Positions 29,161 to 38,807 of a DNA stretch of 53,060 nt are shown piece by piece. How positions within the stretch are numbered: the stretch's first letter is position 1; each line of letters opens with the position of its first letter. Made by a program: the position numbers and the translations under genes. The stretch spans positions 1-53,060 of the forward strand of contig AXCJ01000002.1 of the NCBI GenBank assembly GCA_000512675.1, written 5' to 3'. The stretch is from Candidatus Xenolissoclinum pacificiensis L6. Its GTDB lineage: Bacteria; Pseudomonadota; Alphaproteobacteria; Rickettsiales; Anaplasmataceae. The notes under the pieces were generated by a model. It was not told the DNA's origin. It saw only the letters and a list, made by a program, of their open reading frames with translations, and made no database searches.

Positions 29161-29398
29161 AGTGGGGGAATCAATTCATGAAGGAGGAAATGTAAGACTA
29201 ACCTAGTTAGCCTTTTCCGTTGATAATAGGATCCCCTGAATTCATGTATGGGGAATATGTCAATTTGAAATATCTAGGATATCTTAATGGTAGCATATTT
29301 TTAGTAGTGTTGTGATGCAAATAATATCCTATTTTTTTAAGTAGGAAGGTGATTGTATTTTAATGTATTCTTAATATACGAAATGTTATTTTCATCTT

Positions 29399-31018
29399 AT
29401 GAAGGAGATATGGCAAAAGATAAAACCTTACTTTATAGGAAAGTATTTTTTCGTTGGGTCAGGAATAATTCTATTATTGTTGACTGTGTTAATGTTTTTC
29501 CTATTGCGAGGTGAGACATACAGAGCTTTGGTAAAGATCGAGGATACTCGAGAGATATTGGAAATTACCTCTATGTTAAATGGGGCTTCTATCCCTACGA
29601 GAGTTAGTGGTGGTGATACTGTTTTTGTGTCAGAAAAACAGTTATCTTCCGCTCGTGTTATATTAGCCAAAGAAGGGTTACCGAGGAATGGCACTGTTGT
29701 AGGATATGAAATATTTAATAAAGCAGAGGTGTTGGGTTCATCAAGTTTTTACCAAAATATAAATTTGGTACGTGCGTTGGAAGGAGAGCTTAGCCGTACT
29801 GTTTCTTCGTTTGCTGATGTACGAGATGCAAGGATACACCTGGTAATTCCGAAAAAAGAAATATTTCTTACCCATAAACAAACTGCTTCTGCATCTATAG
29901 TATTAGATCTTAAGCCAGGGGTTGATATAGATAAAAAAGAGATATATGCAATTTCTCACTTGATCGCTTCGGCAGTGCCTGAACTTACAGTAAATGATAT
30001 TACTATTGTTGATAGTAAAGGAAAACCTTATAAGCTAGCATCCAAGGATGATAATTATGATTTTCCGATGTACATACAGGAGTATAAGATATCGATTGAA
30101 AAACAAATTAAAGATGCTGTTGAAGGTATAGGGTATAGATTGGTTGGTCCTGATAGTATTGTTGCTGAAGTTTCGGTGGATCTGGAGACAGAATATGTAT
30201 TAATCGATGAAGAATCTTTTGATCCGGATGAACAGGTGTTACGTTCTTCTCAAACATTGAATGAGAATTCTTCTGAGAGAATTATGGAAGATGATAATGT
30301 GACTGTCGAGAACAATATTCCAAATGCTAATCCTGATAATGCGGGTGGAGCTCTTGTAGTAAATAATAGAAAGACTGAAGAATTGGTGAACTATGATATT
30401 TCAAGAACTATGCGTAAAGTAGAGAGGAAACCTGGTAATATACGTAGGATAAGTATAGGAATCTTGATTGATGGTACATATGAATCCAATGAAGAAGGGG
30501 TATTGGTATATCAACCAAGAACACAAGAGTTTATGGATGATTTGCGTACTCTGATTATATCTGCGGTGGGATTTGATGAAACACGTGATGATACTATAGA
30601 AATTGTAAATATTCAGTTTGATAATCGTATTATGGATGTTTTCAATGGTGAAGAAAGGAGGAGAGGTGATATGGAATATATATTAACACTGGTTAAGTGG
30701 GGAATATTTTTTACAATGTTTGTTATCCTGGTTTTTGTAGGGAAATCAATTTTATACCACTTTTTTCCTTCCAGAATACTATCAACTTCTCCTGGGGATG
30801 ATGATACACAGGAACAAGCAGAGAATGACGAATCGGAAAAGAATACAGGTGATGGTAATACCGTAGATGAGAGTGCTACTAATGAAGATGACCAGCAAAC
30901 AAGTGGGGAAGGTGCACGTGATGGGATTGATTCGTATAAGAAAAAGATTCAATCTCAGGATAGCGGAGCAATTGCAGCTGTATTAAAGGGACTATTAACA
31001 CAAAGTTTAAAGGAATAA
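29399..31018 (+). CDS. fliF: Flagellar MS-ring protein FliF
   Basis: FliF builds the membrane/supramembrane ring on which the flagellar motor and export gate assemble. The 539-residue product has the expected plan. A membrane segment lies at about residues 17-37, followed by the YscJ/FliF ring-building domain (LVRALEGELSRTVSSFADVRDARIHLVIPKK). A second periplasmic ring domain with an acidic Asn-rich insert follows. The second membrane segment is at about residues 433-455, with an acidic cytoplasmic tail ending in SGAIAAVLKGLLTQSLKE, the FliG-binding region. It is four bases upstream of fliG. No other flagellar gene is in the window. Confidence 0.95.
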   Translation: MKEIWQKIKPYFIGKYFFVGSGIILLLLTVLMFFLLRGETYRALVKIEDTREILEITSMLNGASIPTRVSGGDTVFVSEKQLSSARVILAKEGLPRNGTVVGYEIFNKAEVLGSSSFYQNINLVRALEGELSRTVSSFADVRDARIHLVIPKKEIFLTHKQTASASIVLDLKPGVDIDKKEIYAISHLIASAVPELTVNDITIVDSKGKPYKLASKDDNYDFPMYIQEYKISIEKQIKDAVEGIGYRLVGPDSIVAEVSVDLETEYVLIDEESFDPDEQVLRSSQTLNENSSERIMEDDNVTVENNIPNANPDNAGGALVVNNRKTEELVNYDISRTMRKVERKPGNIRRISIGILIDGTYESNEEGVLVYQPRTQEFMDDLRTLIISAVGFDETRDDTIEIVNIQFDNRIMDVFNGEERRRGDMEYILTLVKWGIFFTMFVILVFVGKSILYHFFPSRILSTSPGDDDTQEQAENDESEKNTGDGNTVDESATNEDDQQTSGEGARDGIDSYKKKIQSQDSGAIAAVLKGLLTQSLKE

Positions 31019-31022
31019 TAAC

Positions 31023-31982
31023 ATGTGGAAAGAATTTGACACTTTAAATGGTATAGAAAAATGTGCAATAATACTGATGACTCTCACTTCTGACCAGTTT
31101 GGGGAAGTACTGTCTTTTATGACAGAGAAAGAGATTGATCTGTTGTGTGGGAAGGTTGCAAATATTGGAAGTGTGCATAAAGATGTATCATACCGAGTAT
31201 TAGAAGAGTTTTTGGAATCAGTAGAAAACATAGGTTTTGTTGGCGGTTTCAGCACGATTCGAGAGATGATAGGTTCATTACCTGATAACACGAAGAATAC
31301 CATATTGGCAAAGGTAGATACTGATATATGGCGACGATTATCATTCTTGCCCAAACAGAAAGTTATTCGTTATATAACCAATGAATTGGTTGAGATTGCT
31401 GCTATAGTAATGACAAAAATTAGTCCTGTTGTCGCAACAAGTGTAATAGAATCTTTGGATAAGAATCATGCTGCGGATTTGTTATATGCAATATCTAAAG
31501 TTGATGAGGTGGATGATAAGTTTATTCGTTTAGTGGAAAAGGCGATTGATGATAATTTTGAAGCGATTGCCAAGGATAGCACTAAGAATTCTTTAGTTGA
31601 GATTTTTAATAGCTTAGATACAGAATCCGAAGATGAGATATTACCTCTCTTATCTAAATATGACAAAACATTAATTGATTTTATCAAGAATAATCAATTC
31701 ACTTTTTATGATATTGAATATCTGTCGGAAGGTGATCGTAAAGTGATTGTTCGTAATGTAGAGAAAGAGCTACTCACTCTGGCATTGGTTGGCATGGAAG
31801 AAGAGAAACAAGATATTTATCTAACAGGTATGACTCAGAGATCTATAGCAATCATTAGGGAGGATATACAATTGTTGTCGGAGAGTACTAATGATAGTAA
31901 GGTGAAAGTTGCACAGATCGATATTGCTAGATTAGTGCGTGAGATGATCAAGGATGGAGACATTTCTCCACCGTCCAAGTAG
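31023..31982 (+). CDS. fliG: Flagellar motor switch protein FliG
   Basis: FliG sits on the MS ring and transmits torque from the stators. The 319-residue product matches the family from the N-terminal FliF-binding domain (LNGIEKCAIILMTLTSDQFGEVLSFM) to the C-terminal torque domain (FYDIEYLSEGDRKVIVRNVEKELLTLALVG, then TQRSIAIIREDIQLL with the charged ridge kept). The usually invariant EHPQ motif at the start of the middle armadillo domain is replaced by ELVE (residues 121-124), so contact with FliM may be altered. It is translated with fliF and converges on the YhdP-like gene. Confidence 0.93.
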   Translation: MWKEFDTLNGIEKCAIILMTLTSDQFGEVLSFMTEKEIDLLCGKVANIGSVHKDVSYRVLEEFLESVENIGFVGGFSTIREMIGSLPDNTKNTILAKVDTDIWRRLSFLPKQKVIRYITNELVEIAAIVMTKISPVVATSVIESLDKNHAADLLYAISKVDEVDDKFIRLVEKAIDDNFEAIAKDSTKNSLVEIFNSLDTESEDEILPLLSKYDKTLIDFIKNNQFTFYDIEYLSEGDRKVIVRNVEKELLTLALVGMEEEKQDIYLTGMTQRSIAIIREDIQLLSESTNDSKVKVAQIDIARLVREMIKDGDISPPSK

Positions 31983-32039
31983 AGGATAAGATGTCTATCA
32001 GGGGTATTATGAGCGCAATATAGGGTCTAGTAAAAAAAA

Positions 32040-35000
32040 TTATAATAATTCAATAGTTTTGACTTGTAATTCTCTATGGTACTTTGATATATCAGCAAAG
32101 TATTCAATCGCGATAAAGCTTCTATTACGAGGGTCAGTGAATATATAACCGAAAAATGGTACGTTCCATAAAAATTTGCTAATACTATAAAAGGGTACTA
32201 TACTACCGTAAATGAAATATTCTTTTTCTAAAAGGTCAAATGCACCATTTACTCTGATTCCCAAAGATGCACTTTCTGCCCAGCCTTCCGAGATAGCTAC
32301 AACTCCTTCTGTCAATTTAATAGGTAAGATCATTTTATAGAATCCTAATCCGCTACCATTTAATCCAGAGATGATTCCATGTAGATCTAATGAAGCCAGG
32401 GATAATACGTGGGATAGTACTGGTGCTTGTTTAATATGGAAATTTTCTAATTGCATTAATCCAATATTATATCTTTGTGCATTTTTTAGATCCATGCGAA
32501 AATCTAGTACACCTCCTACTATATTTTGGTATATATCAAGACCGCTTAATACTTTTCCGGCATTGTTAGAAAATGTTGTAAATAACTTGTTATGTTCGTA
32601 TTGTGCCCTGAGAATGCTATCTTTTCTATCCATAATTTTGGTATTTAACATTAAGATGGGGCGTTCACAATATTTTGAAAAATGAAAATCATAAAAATTT
32701 ACGCCATTTAATAATTGTACAATTTCATAGTCAATGGATAGGTGGTGTATTGTATCTAGAACATCTGAGATAAACTCGATATTATATTTACGTTCTTGTT
32801 CTTTGTGTTGAGGGGCATCAGGGAAGTATATTAATGTATTCTCAAGGATCAAATCATTTTTTAATGCTATTTCTTTTGTGTTAGGTATATGAACAGTTCT
32901 TGCTTTTTCAGTGTTGTTGAGAAAATACTTTCTGTAATTAAAGGCTGAAAGATCTAGGGATTTGCCAAGAAAATAAATATCATATTGCATATGATTATGA
33001 TCGAGTATTTGAAAGGTAAAATCATTACCTGCAAACTTGAATTCTTCAGATTTGATATATTTGATGCGATGACTACCAGCATCTCTCATTAGTTGCATAT
33101 CTAGGTTTATATGGTTGTGTAGGAAGTCAGAGTATTCTATGTTAGTGTTTAAAATTTTCTTATTTGACAGTACGTAAAGATCTAGATTTGATGCACTTGC
33201 TTTGGGTTTGCTAAAGTCAATCAATGGGATATTTTTTATATTTATCTTTGAGAGATCGAGGTGTATTCCGGCTTCTATCTCATTATTGTGGACTGTTATA
33301 TTACTATTAACAAGTATTGAGCCTTGTACGTCAATAGCTTCTATTATTTTATTTTTTGTAAAACTGGGAGTTTTGTTTTCGAGGTTTTCTAATTCTATTT
33401 TTCCTTTTACGTCTATGTTCCCAACTCTATCAGTTAAATTATAAGTTCCTACGATATTTAAATTATCATGTTGTTCATCTTCAATCTTATAATCAATTTG
33501 TAGCAAATCTTTATTACCTTTTAGAGATCCACTAAGCAATAGATTGCTATCATATAACTTGATGCCTGTTGGGTGGTTTTGTAGTGCGAAATCCATGGTA
33601 ATATCATCCAGTAACACAGAGTCCTGCTCTTTTGCTAATATTACTGTTATATTTCCTTTACCGTCTAATAGCCCTTGTGTGGTTTGTTTCAGGGGTAAGA
33701 ATTCCCAATTGAAGGTTTGGGTTAACAAATCTAAGGTAGTTATATCTTCACTTGCAATTTGGAAATAGGTATCAACATTGATATGTGTATCTTTTGGAAG
33801 TATTTCGATTATCAAATTTAAATTACCCATGTCTTGAATTTCCAGAACATCTAGGGTGACGATATTATTTATATATTTTACATGACCAGAATATTTGAGA
33901 TTGGATAACATATGTGCTATCGAATGATCAATTTGGAGATCTGCTGTTAAATTGTCGTAGCTAAGATTATGCAATATAAATTTTTTGTTATGAAGATCAA
34001 TTGTGCCAGAGATATCTGAAATGCTAGTTTCTTTGTTTATAGATTCTTGTAAGGTGTTTCTGACAGTAGGTATAATATGTGTTGGCCAAAAATCAGTAAT
34101 ATGTTCTGCGGAAGTGTTATCAACGAAGAAATTAAATTCCTGGTTATCTGTATTCTTGTGGTAAGAAGTCATGATATAAGCGTCCTCGTAGAAAAAACCT
34201 AAACTATCTACAGATATACTGTCTTGTTTGATGATGGCATGTCCAGTTCCGTAATCAATATGACATTTCTGAGAATCTAAGAAGCATAAATCAGTGACAT
34301 TACCAGAGAAATGAGTAAGATTAAATTTCAGGAAATCAAAGTTATAATTATTAAATAGTATTTGTCCTTTACCACTAATCACAAAGTCATTACTCAAGAT
34401 TTTTGCAAAATTTGATATGTGAGATAATTTAAAAAGCAGACCTGTGGTACTCAAGTTGCTTGCCATGATATCTATCGATTGATGATTTTGTCTGTTGTAT
34501 TCTAAAGTAAATAAGGATGTTAGATTTTCTCGAACGTATATTTTTAATAGATTTGTTGTGGTCTCAAGAGCAAAATAATGAAACAATACGTCATCTAATT
34601 CTATATCACGTATTAAAACTGATGTGTTAAATCGGTCTGCTATATGGAATATTTTCTGTAGTACAGAATGTATGAGTAACATGTTAGTTTTTTTAGGAAG
34701 GTTATCAGGAGACAAGTTGAATTGTGATTTTACAAGCAATCTTTCAATTTCTATTGAATCTAAGTGAGGTTGTTCTATAAATACATGAGGATATAGGATT
34801 TTTTTCCAATTGATGTAAATGTACATATTATCGGCGATAAATGAGTTATCGTATTTATCGTGATACTCGATGTTTCTGAAACTCAGAACAATATAATGAG
34901 ATTCTTTGTTGAATTTCAAATCTTCAAAGTTTATTTCTCCTCCTATGGTACGAAGCTTATGATTAATGAAATATCTGATAATGTAATGATAGCTATTGGT

Positions 35001-35084
35001 CAGATGTACTATCACAAAAAATGCTACTATTATCGCCAAAATGAAGAATGAAATAATAGCATGCTTTCTATAAGAAGACATCAT
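32040..35084 (-). CDS. YhdP-like protein (DUF3971 / AsmA-clan)
   Basis: The product has 1014 residues with one membrane segment at about residues 9-30 and a very long beta-rich periplasmic part. The C-terminal block is characteristic of YhdP/DUF3971 proteins: FHIKQAPVLSHVLSLASLDLHGIISGLNGSGLGFYKMILPIKL, then EGWAESASLGIRVNGAFDL and GSIVPFYSISKFLWNVPFFGYIFTD. In E. coli YhdP helps carry phospholipid to the outer membrane; that role is inferred here. It is shorter than the E. coli protein (about 1270 residues). It diverges from fabG and converges on fliG. Confidence 0.87.
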   Translation of the reverse strand: MMSSYRKHAIISFFILAIIVAFFVIVHLTNSYHYIIRYFINHKLRTIGGEINFEDLKFNKESHYIVLSFRNIEYHDKYDNSFIADNMYIYINWKKILYPHVFIEQPHLDSIEIERLLVKSQFNLSPDNLPKKTNMLLIHSVLQKIFHIADRFNTSVLIRDIELDDVLFHYFALETTTNLLKIYVRENLTSLFTLEYNRQNHQSIDIMASNLSTTGLLFKLSHISNFAKILSNDFVISGKGQILFNNYNFDFLKFNLTHFSGNVTDLCFLDSQKCHIDYGTGHAIIKQDSISVDSLGFFYEDAYIMTSYHKNTDNQEFNFFVDNTSAEHITDFWPTHIIPTVRNTLQESINKETSISDISGTIDLHNKKFILHNLSYDNLTADLQIDHSIAHMLSNLKYSGHVKYINNIVTLDVLEIQDMGNLNLIIEILPKDTHINVDTYFQIASEDITTLDLLTQTFNWEFLPLKQTTQGLLDGKGNITVILAKEQDSVLLDDITMDFALQNHPTGIKLYDSNLLLSGSLKGNKDLLQIDYKIEDEQHDNLNIVGTYNLTDRVGNIDVKGKIELENLENKTPSFTKNKIIEAIDVQGSILVNSNITVHNNEIEAGIHLDLSKINIKNIPLIDFSKPKASASNLDLYVLSNKKILNTNIEYSDFLHNHINLDMQLMRDAGSHRIKYIKSEEFKFAGNDFTFQILDHNHMQYDIYFLGKSLDLSAFNYRKYFLNNTEKARTVHIPNTKEIALKNDLILENTLIYFPDAPQHKEQERKYNIEFISDVLDTIHHLSIDYEIVQLLNGVNFYDFHFSKYCERPILMLNTKIMDRKDSILRAQYEHNKLFTTFSNNAGKVLSGLDIYQNIVGGVLDFRMDLKNAQRYNIGLMQLENFHIKQAPVLSHVLSLASLDLHGIISGLNGSGLGFYKMILPIKLTEGVVAISEGWAESASLGIRVNGAFDLLEKEYFIYGSIVPFYSISKFLWNVPFFGYIFTDPRNRSFIAIEYFADISKYHRELQVKTIELL

Positions 35085-35212
35085 CTAAAATTGGAAATTT
35101 TCCAATACCATAAACATAGAATGATAACATATTTATATTGAGATTGCATTATCAAAGCGTCTAGTATATTATCTTGAGTATGTCTTAATATTACTTATAA
35201 GGTTGAAAATAT

Positions 35213-35959
35213 ATGTTGAGTGCTAGAAAAGTATTGATCACAGGGGCTTCTAGAGGTATCGGGAAGGCAATTGCAGATAATTTGTATGAGCAGGGAGCTA
35301 CTTTGGTGCTATCAGCAACGAGTGAGGAGACATTGCACCAGGTTAGAGATGAGTACAAGGATAATCGACGAGTACATACAATACCATGTGATTTATCAAA
35401 TGTGGATCAACGTAAATCTTTAGTCTCTAAAGCATCGGAGATGATGTCTGGAATTAATGGTTTAGTGTGTAATGCAGGGATTACTATGGATAAACTAGTA
35501 ATTAGGATGTCAGATGAAGCTTGGGAGAGGGTAATATCAGTTAATTTGTCTGCTGCTTTCACTTTAAACAGAGAAGCAGTGAAAGCATTTCTACAGAACA
35601 AGGGACAAGATTTTAGCTCTATAGTTAATATATCGTCTGTTGTAGCGTTTATGGGGAATCCAGGACAGGTAAATTATTCTGCTTCGAAAGCAGGGATAGT
35701 AGGTATGACAAAAAGCCTAGCAGTAGAGGTGGCAAGTAAAAACATTACAGTGAATGCTGTCGCTCCCGGTTTTATTCAAACAGATATGACTGATAAAATA
35801 CCGTCAGCTTACCGGGAAAAAATTATGGAATCCATTCCGATGAAACGGTATGGAACCCCTGATGAAGTAGCAAGTGTTGTATCATTTTTGATAGGGGGTC
35901 AATCTAGGTATATTACTGGTACTACTGTACATGTGAATGGGGGATTATTAACGCACTGA
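35213..35959 (+). CDS. fabG: 3-oxoacyl-[acyl-carrier-protein] reductase
   Basis: FabG reduces 3-oxoacyl-ACP with NADPH in fatty-acid elongation. The 248-residue short-chain dehydrogenase has the cofactor loop TGASRGIGKAIA at residues 10-21, CNAGIT at 87-91, and the catalytic set Asn111, Ser142, Tyr155, Lys159 (SSVVAFMGNPGQVNYSASKAG). VNAVAPGFIQTDMT and TGTTVHVNGG complete the FabG pattern. It is two bases from mraY and heads a fabG-mraY-murD-folK run. Confidence 0.95.
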   Translation: MLSARKVLITGASRGIGKAIADNLYEQGATLVLSATSEETLHQVRDEYKDNRRVHTIPCDLSNVDQRKSLVSKASEMMSGINGLVCNAGITMDKLVIRMSDEAWERVISVNLSAAFTLNREAVKAFLQNKGQDFSSIVNISSVVAFMGNPGQVNYSASKAGIVGMTKSLAVEVASKNITVNAVAPGFIQTDMTDKIPSAYREKIMESIPMKRYGTPDEVASVVSFLIGGQSRYITGTTVHVNGGLLTH

Positions 35960-35961
35960 TT

Positions 35962-36951
35962 ATGTTATTACTATCTGTACTAGCTATATTGGCATCTTTG
36001 ATGATGTTTTTGCTTGTTCCATTGAATATTCGCTTAAGTAAAAAGATTGCTACTAATGGTCAGCCTATACTGGAATATGTTGATCAGCATAAATATAAGT
36101 CTCAGACTCCTTCTATGGGAGGGTTGTCTGTTATATTAGTGATAATCGTGGTAAGTAATTTACCTTTGCTTCCTGGAATTCATCCTTATACATTGATACT
36201 CATGTTAGCGATATTGCTTTTTGGATGTATTGGATTATTTGATGATATACAGAAAATGCACAAGCAGAAAAATCAGGTTTTGCCTGCTAGGGTAAAATTA
36301 ATCATACAAGTAATATGTGCAACTGTTATTACAGGGGTTATGTATCATTATCTACCAAGTCATTTTGCTGGATTAATGTTTTTTTCGCATTATATGTTGC
36401 CTGTACCTGTTTGGATGTATTTCATATTTTCTGTTATTCTAATTGTTGCATCATCAAATTCTTATAACTTACTTGATGGGTTGGATGGATTGGTATCTGT
36501 GCCTTCAATAATGACAGCAATATTTTTTGTTGTAGTGGCGTATATAAGGTTTAATTTTCCTGCCTTAGTATTGGCAACAACAATAGTACCAACTATGATT
36601 GCTTTTTTATGGTTTAATACTAAGCCTGCTAAGATATTTTTGGGAGATACAGGGAGTTTAGCGCTAGGGGGGTTGTTTGGTGTCTTAGCAGTAATGCTAA
36701 AAAGTGAGATAGGTTTTGCGCTTGTATCAATTCCTGCCATATTGGAGAGTATATCTGTGATAGTACAGGTATATTATTTTAAATACACAAAAAAACGTTA
36801 TGGAGAAGGTCAAAGGGTATTTCTGATGGCGCCTATACATCATCACTTTGAGAAAAAAGGATTGCCAGAGTATAATATAGTCGTTAGGTTTTGGATTCTC
36901 GCAACGTTTGCATTATACTTTGCAATGTTATGGGTATCATTTACAATATGA
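35962..36951 (+). CDS. mraY: Phospho-N-acetylmuramoyl-pentapeptide transferase
   Basis: MraY transfers phospho-MurNAc-pentapeptide to undecaprenyl phosphate, making lipid I at the inner membrane. The 329-residue protein has about ten membrane segments. Family motifs are SQTPSMGGL, GLFDDIQKMHKQKNQVL, SNSYNLLDGLDGLVSVPS, FLGDTGSLALGG and APIHHHFEKKG. It is slightly shorter than many MraY proteins (about 360) but has all catalytic motifs. The stop is one base before the murD start. Confidence 0.96.
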   Translation: MLLLSVLAILASLMMFLLVPLNIRLSKKIATNGQPILEYVDQHKYKSQTPSMGGLSVILVIIVVSNLPLLPGIHPYTLILMLAILLFGCIGLFDDIQKMHKQKNQVLPARVKLIIQVICATVITGVMYHYLPSHFAGLMFFSHYMLPVPVWMYFIFSVILIVASSNSYNLLDGLDGLVSVPSIMTAIFFVVVAYIRFNFPALVLATTIVPTMIAFLWFNTKPAKIFLGDTGSLALGGLFGVLAVMLKSEIGFALVSIPAILESISVIVQVYYFKYTKKRYGEGQRVFLMAPIHHHFEKKGLPEYNIVVRFWILATFALYFAMLWVSFTI

Positions 36952-36952
36952 T

Positions 36953-38278
36953 ATGACTTCTTTTAGTATAGAGACGATTAAATCAATAGCGGTACTGGGT
37001 TTGGGGGTGACTGGTGTATCAGTAGTAAGGTACTTCAGTAAGCGATGTTCAGATATTACTATATATTTGGCAGATGATTCCCATGATAAAATATTAGAGG
37101 TGCAGAAGGATTATAATCATACGATATCTGAAAATCCTGTCGACTGGAGCTGGGAGAAAATCGATTTTCTAATACTGAGCCCTGGAATTCCTTGTAAATA
37201 TCCGGATCCTCATAGCGTTGTCCGTCTTGCACTTGAAAAGGGTTGTTCTATAAAGTCGGATATAGAACTTTATATGTTGTTGTATCCTGAGTCAAAATAT
37301 ATAGGGATTACCGGTACAAACGGGAAGAGTACAGTAGTGACGTTGCTGACAGAAATACTTAACACTAAGTACAAAGCGTCTATTGCAGGAAATATAGGGC
37401 TAGCTATATTTGATGCCCCGTTAGATCAAGATTTTTACGTTGTTGAATTTTCGTCGTTTCAGCTCGAGATATGTAATCAGTTATCTCTATTTATGGCATC
37501 GATTATTAATGTTCATTATGATCACATGGATAGATATTCATCATTTAACGAATATTTAAAATCCAAACTTAAAATATTTGATAGTTCTGGTACTATAGCA
37601 TATGTTAATAATGATCAGTCACAGATTATAAGTTCTCACAACAATACAGTAAGATATTTTTCAACTCGTAATACTCTGGAATCAGGGTTCAGTATTAGGG
37701 GTCTTGATATTTTTATTGATTCTCGACATATCGTTTCTCTTTCTTATCAACCTATACCTGACGAAAACATTATTCTTTGTTTAAGTATGGCTTATGATAT
37801 AGGTATAGAAATACAACATATTGTAACTGTAATAGAAAATTTCAGAATATTAGAGCATCGTATGGAGGTTTTTAGGGAGGAAAAGGGAGTTATTTATATT
37901 AATGATAGTAAAGCCACAAATGCTCATGCTACCGCTTGTGCCTTAAAATCTCTGTCAGGTGATATAATATGGGTTGCAGGCGGTAGGATGAAGGGGTATG
38001 ATGATCTTTCAATCATTCCTGTTCATAATGTCATAAAAGCCTTTTTTATCGGGGAAGCTAAAGAAATATTCTCTGAACAGTTTTCATTTTTAAATCACGA
38101 AACGTTATCCTCACTGGAGGAAGTGATTGATAAGGTGCAAAAATTTGTTGAGCATAGGAAAGATGTATATATATTATTTTCACCTGCTTGTTCATCCTTT
38201 GATATGTGGTCTAATTTTATTAAACGAGGACAAGATTTTAAAAGATGTGTCAGTGAGATGCTTTCCGACAACGAATAA
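36953..38278 (+). CDS. murD: UDP-N-acetylmuramoylalanine-D-glutamate ligase
   Basis: MurD adds D-glutamate to UDP-MurNAc-L-Ala in peptidoglycan synthesis. From the ATG at 36953, just after the mraY stop, the product has 441 residues. A longer in-frame start at 36908 would overlap mraY and is not favoured. The N-terminal Rossmann region reads IAVLGLGVTGVSVV, the ATP loop is GITGTNGKST at about 118-127, and the central domain has VVEFSSFQLE and INVHYDHMDRY. The C-terminal domain contains INDSKATNAHAT, WVAGGRMKGYD and LFSPACSSFDMW. Confidence 0.96.
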   Translation: MTSFSIETIKSIAVLGLGVTGVSVVRYFSKRCSDITIYLADDSHDKILEVQKDYNHTISENPVDWSWEKIDFLILSPGIPCKYPDPHSVVRLALEKGCSIKSDIELYMLLYPESKYIGITGTNGKSTVVTLLTEILNTKYKASIAGNIGLAIFDAPLDQDFYVVEFSSFQLEICNQLSLFMASIINVHYDHMDRYSSFNEYLKSKLKIFDSSGTIAYVNNDQSQIISSHNNTVRYFSTRNTLESGFSIRGLDIFIDSRHIVSLSYQPIPDENIILCLSMAYDIGIEIQHIVTVIENFRILEHRMEVFREEKGVIYINDSKATNAHATACALKSLSGDIIWVAGGRMKGYDDLSIIPVHNVIKAFFIGEAKEIFSEQFSFLNHETLSSLEEVIDKVQKFVEHRKDVYILFSPACSSFDMWSNFIKRGQDFKRCVSEMLSDNE

Positions 38279-38756
38279 TAATCATTCTAATTTTGTTGTA
38301 TTATCATTAGGTTCTAACTTAGGAGATAGAGAATATTATCTGGATTACGCTATACGTCATCTTCCAGTAACGGTTCATTCTAAATCAGATATAATTGGTA
38401 CTGAACCTATACTTAAGTCTAGTGCTGATCCAAATTGGTATAATCTATACTTCCTCAACATGGTTGTTGTGGGAGATACATGTTTATCTGTTTTGGAGCT
38501 TCTGTCGATTATTTGGAGAATTGAAGAAAGATGTGGGAGAAAGAAAAAAGATAGGGGATTATGGCTTCCCCGCACTATAGATATTGATATATTATTTTGG
38601 AATGACTCAATTATAAAAACCAGAGAGATTACAGTACCTCATTCTGAGATTCTTAATAGACCTTTCTTACTGAGTTTATTGGCTCAGACTATTCCAGATT
38701 ATATACATCCTGAGGTAGGAAAGAATATGAAGGAATTATTTAGATTGTTTGTATAG
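38253..38756 (+). CDS. folK: 7,8-dihydro-6-hydroxymethylpterin pyrophosphokinase
   Basis: FolK transfers pyrophosphate from ATP to hydroxymethyl-dihydropterin in folate synthesis. Recognised blocks are LSLGSNLGDRE, LYFLNMVVV, the basic ATP-binding turn RCGRKKKDRGLWLPRTIDIDILFW with its metal-binding Asp pair, and VPHSEILNRPFLLSLLA. The frame is open from 38127, inside murD, but family homology starts only at about 38290. The GTG at 38253 (167 residues) is my best start, with GTG 38247 as an alternative; neither has a clear ribosome binding site. The overlap with murD suggests coupled translation. Confidence 0.9.
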   Translation: MRCFPTTNNNHSNFVVLSLGSNLGDREYYLDYAIRHLPVTVHSKSDIIGTEPILKSSADPNWYNLYFLNMVVVGDTCLSVLELLSIIWRIEERCGRKKKDRGLWLPRTIDIDILFWNDSIIKTREITVPHSEILNRPFLLSLLAQTIPDYIHPEVGKNMKELFRLFV

Positions 38757-38807
38757 TAATCATATTTGTGAAAAAATTCGAATTTAGTTTATTTAACCAA
38801 TATATAT

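Larger units (their letters stand above)
27840..29264 (+). mobile_element. Decayed IS200/IS605-family element
   Basis: A tnpA (Y1 transposase) remnant is followed by a tnpB remnant, then a right end containing an imperfect hairpin (CCCCTGAATTCATG...ATGGGG) and GGAATATGTCAA. TCAA at 29261-29264 fits the right cleavage site known for IS608-type elements. The left end was not identified, so the start is approximate. Stops and frameshifts in both genes make it non-mobile. It sits between recA and fliF. Confidence 0.75.

Noticed and set aside
36908-36952. Upstream in-frame start for murD
   Set aside because: It would overlap mraY by 44 bases and add residues not found in MurD; the ATG at 36953 follows the mraY stop directly.
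38127-38252. Upstream start for folK inside murD
   Set aside because: Residues before about 38253 have no FolK similarity and are murD sequence read in another frame.
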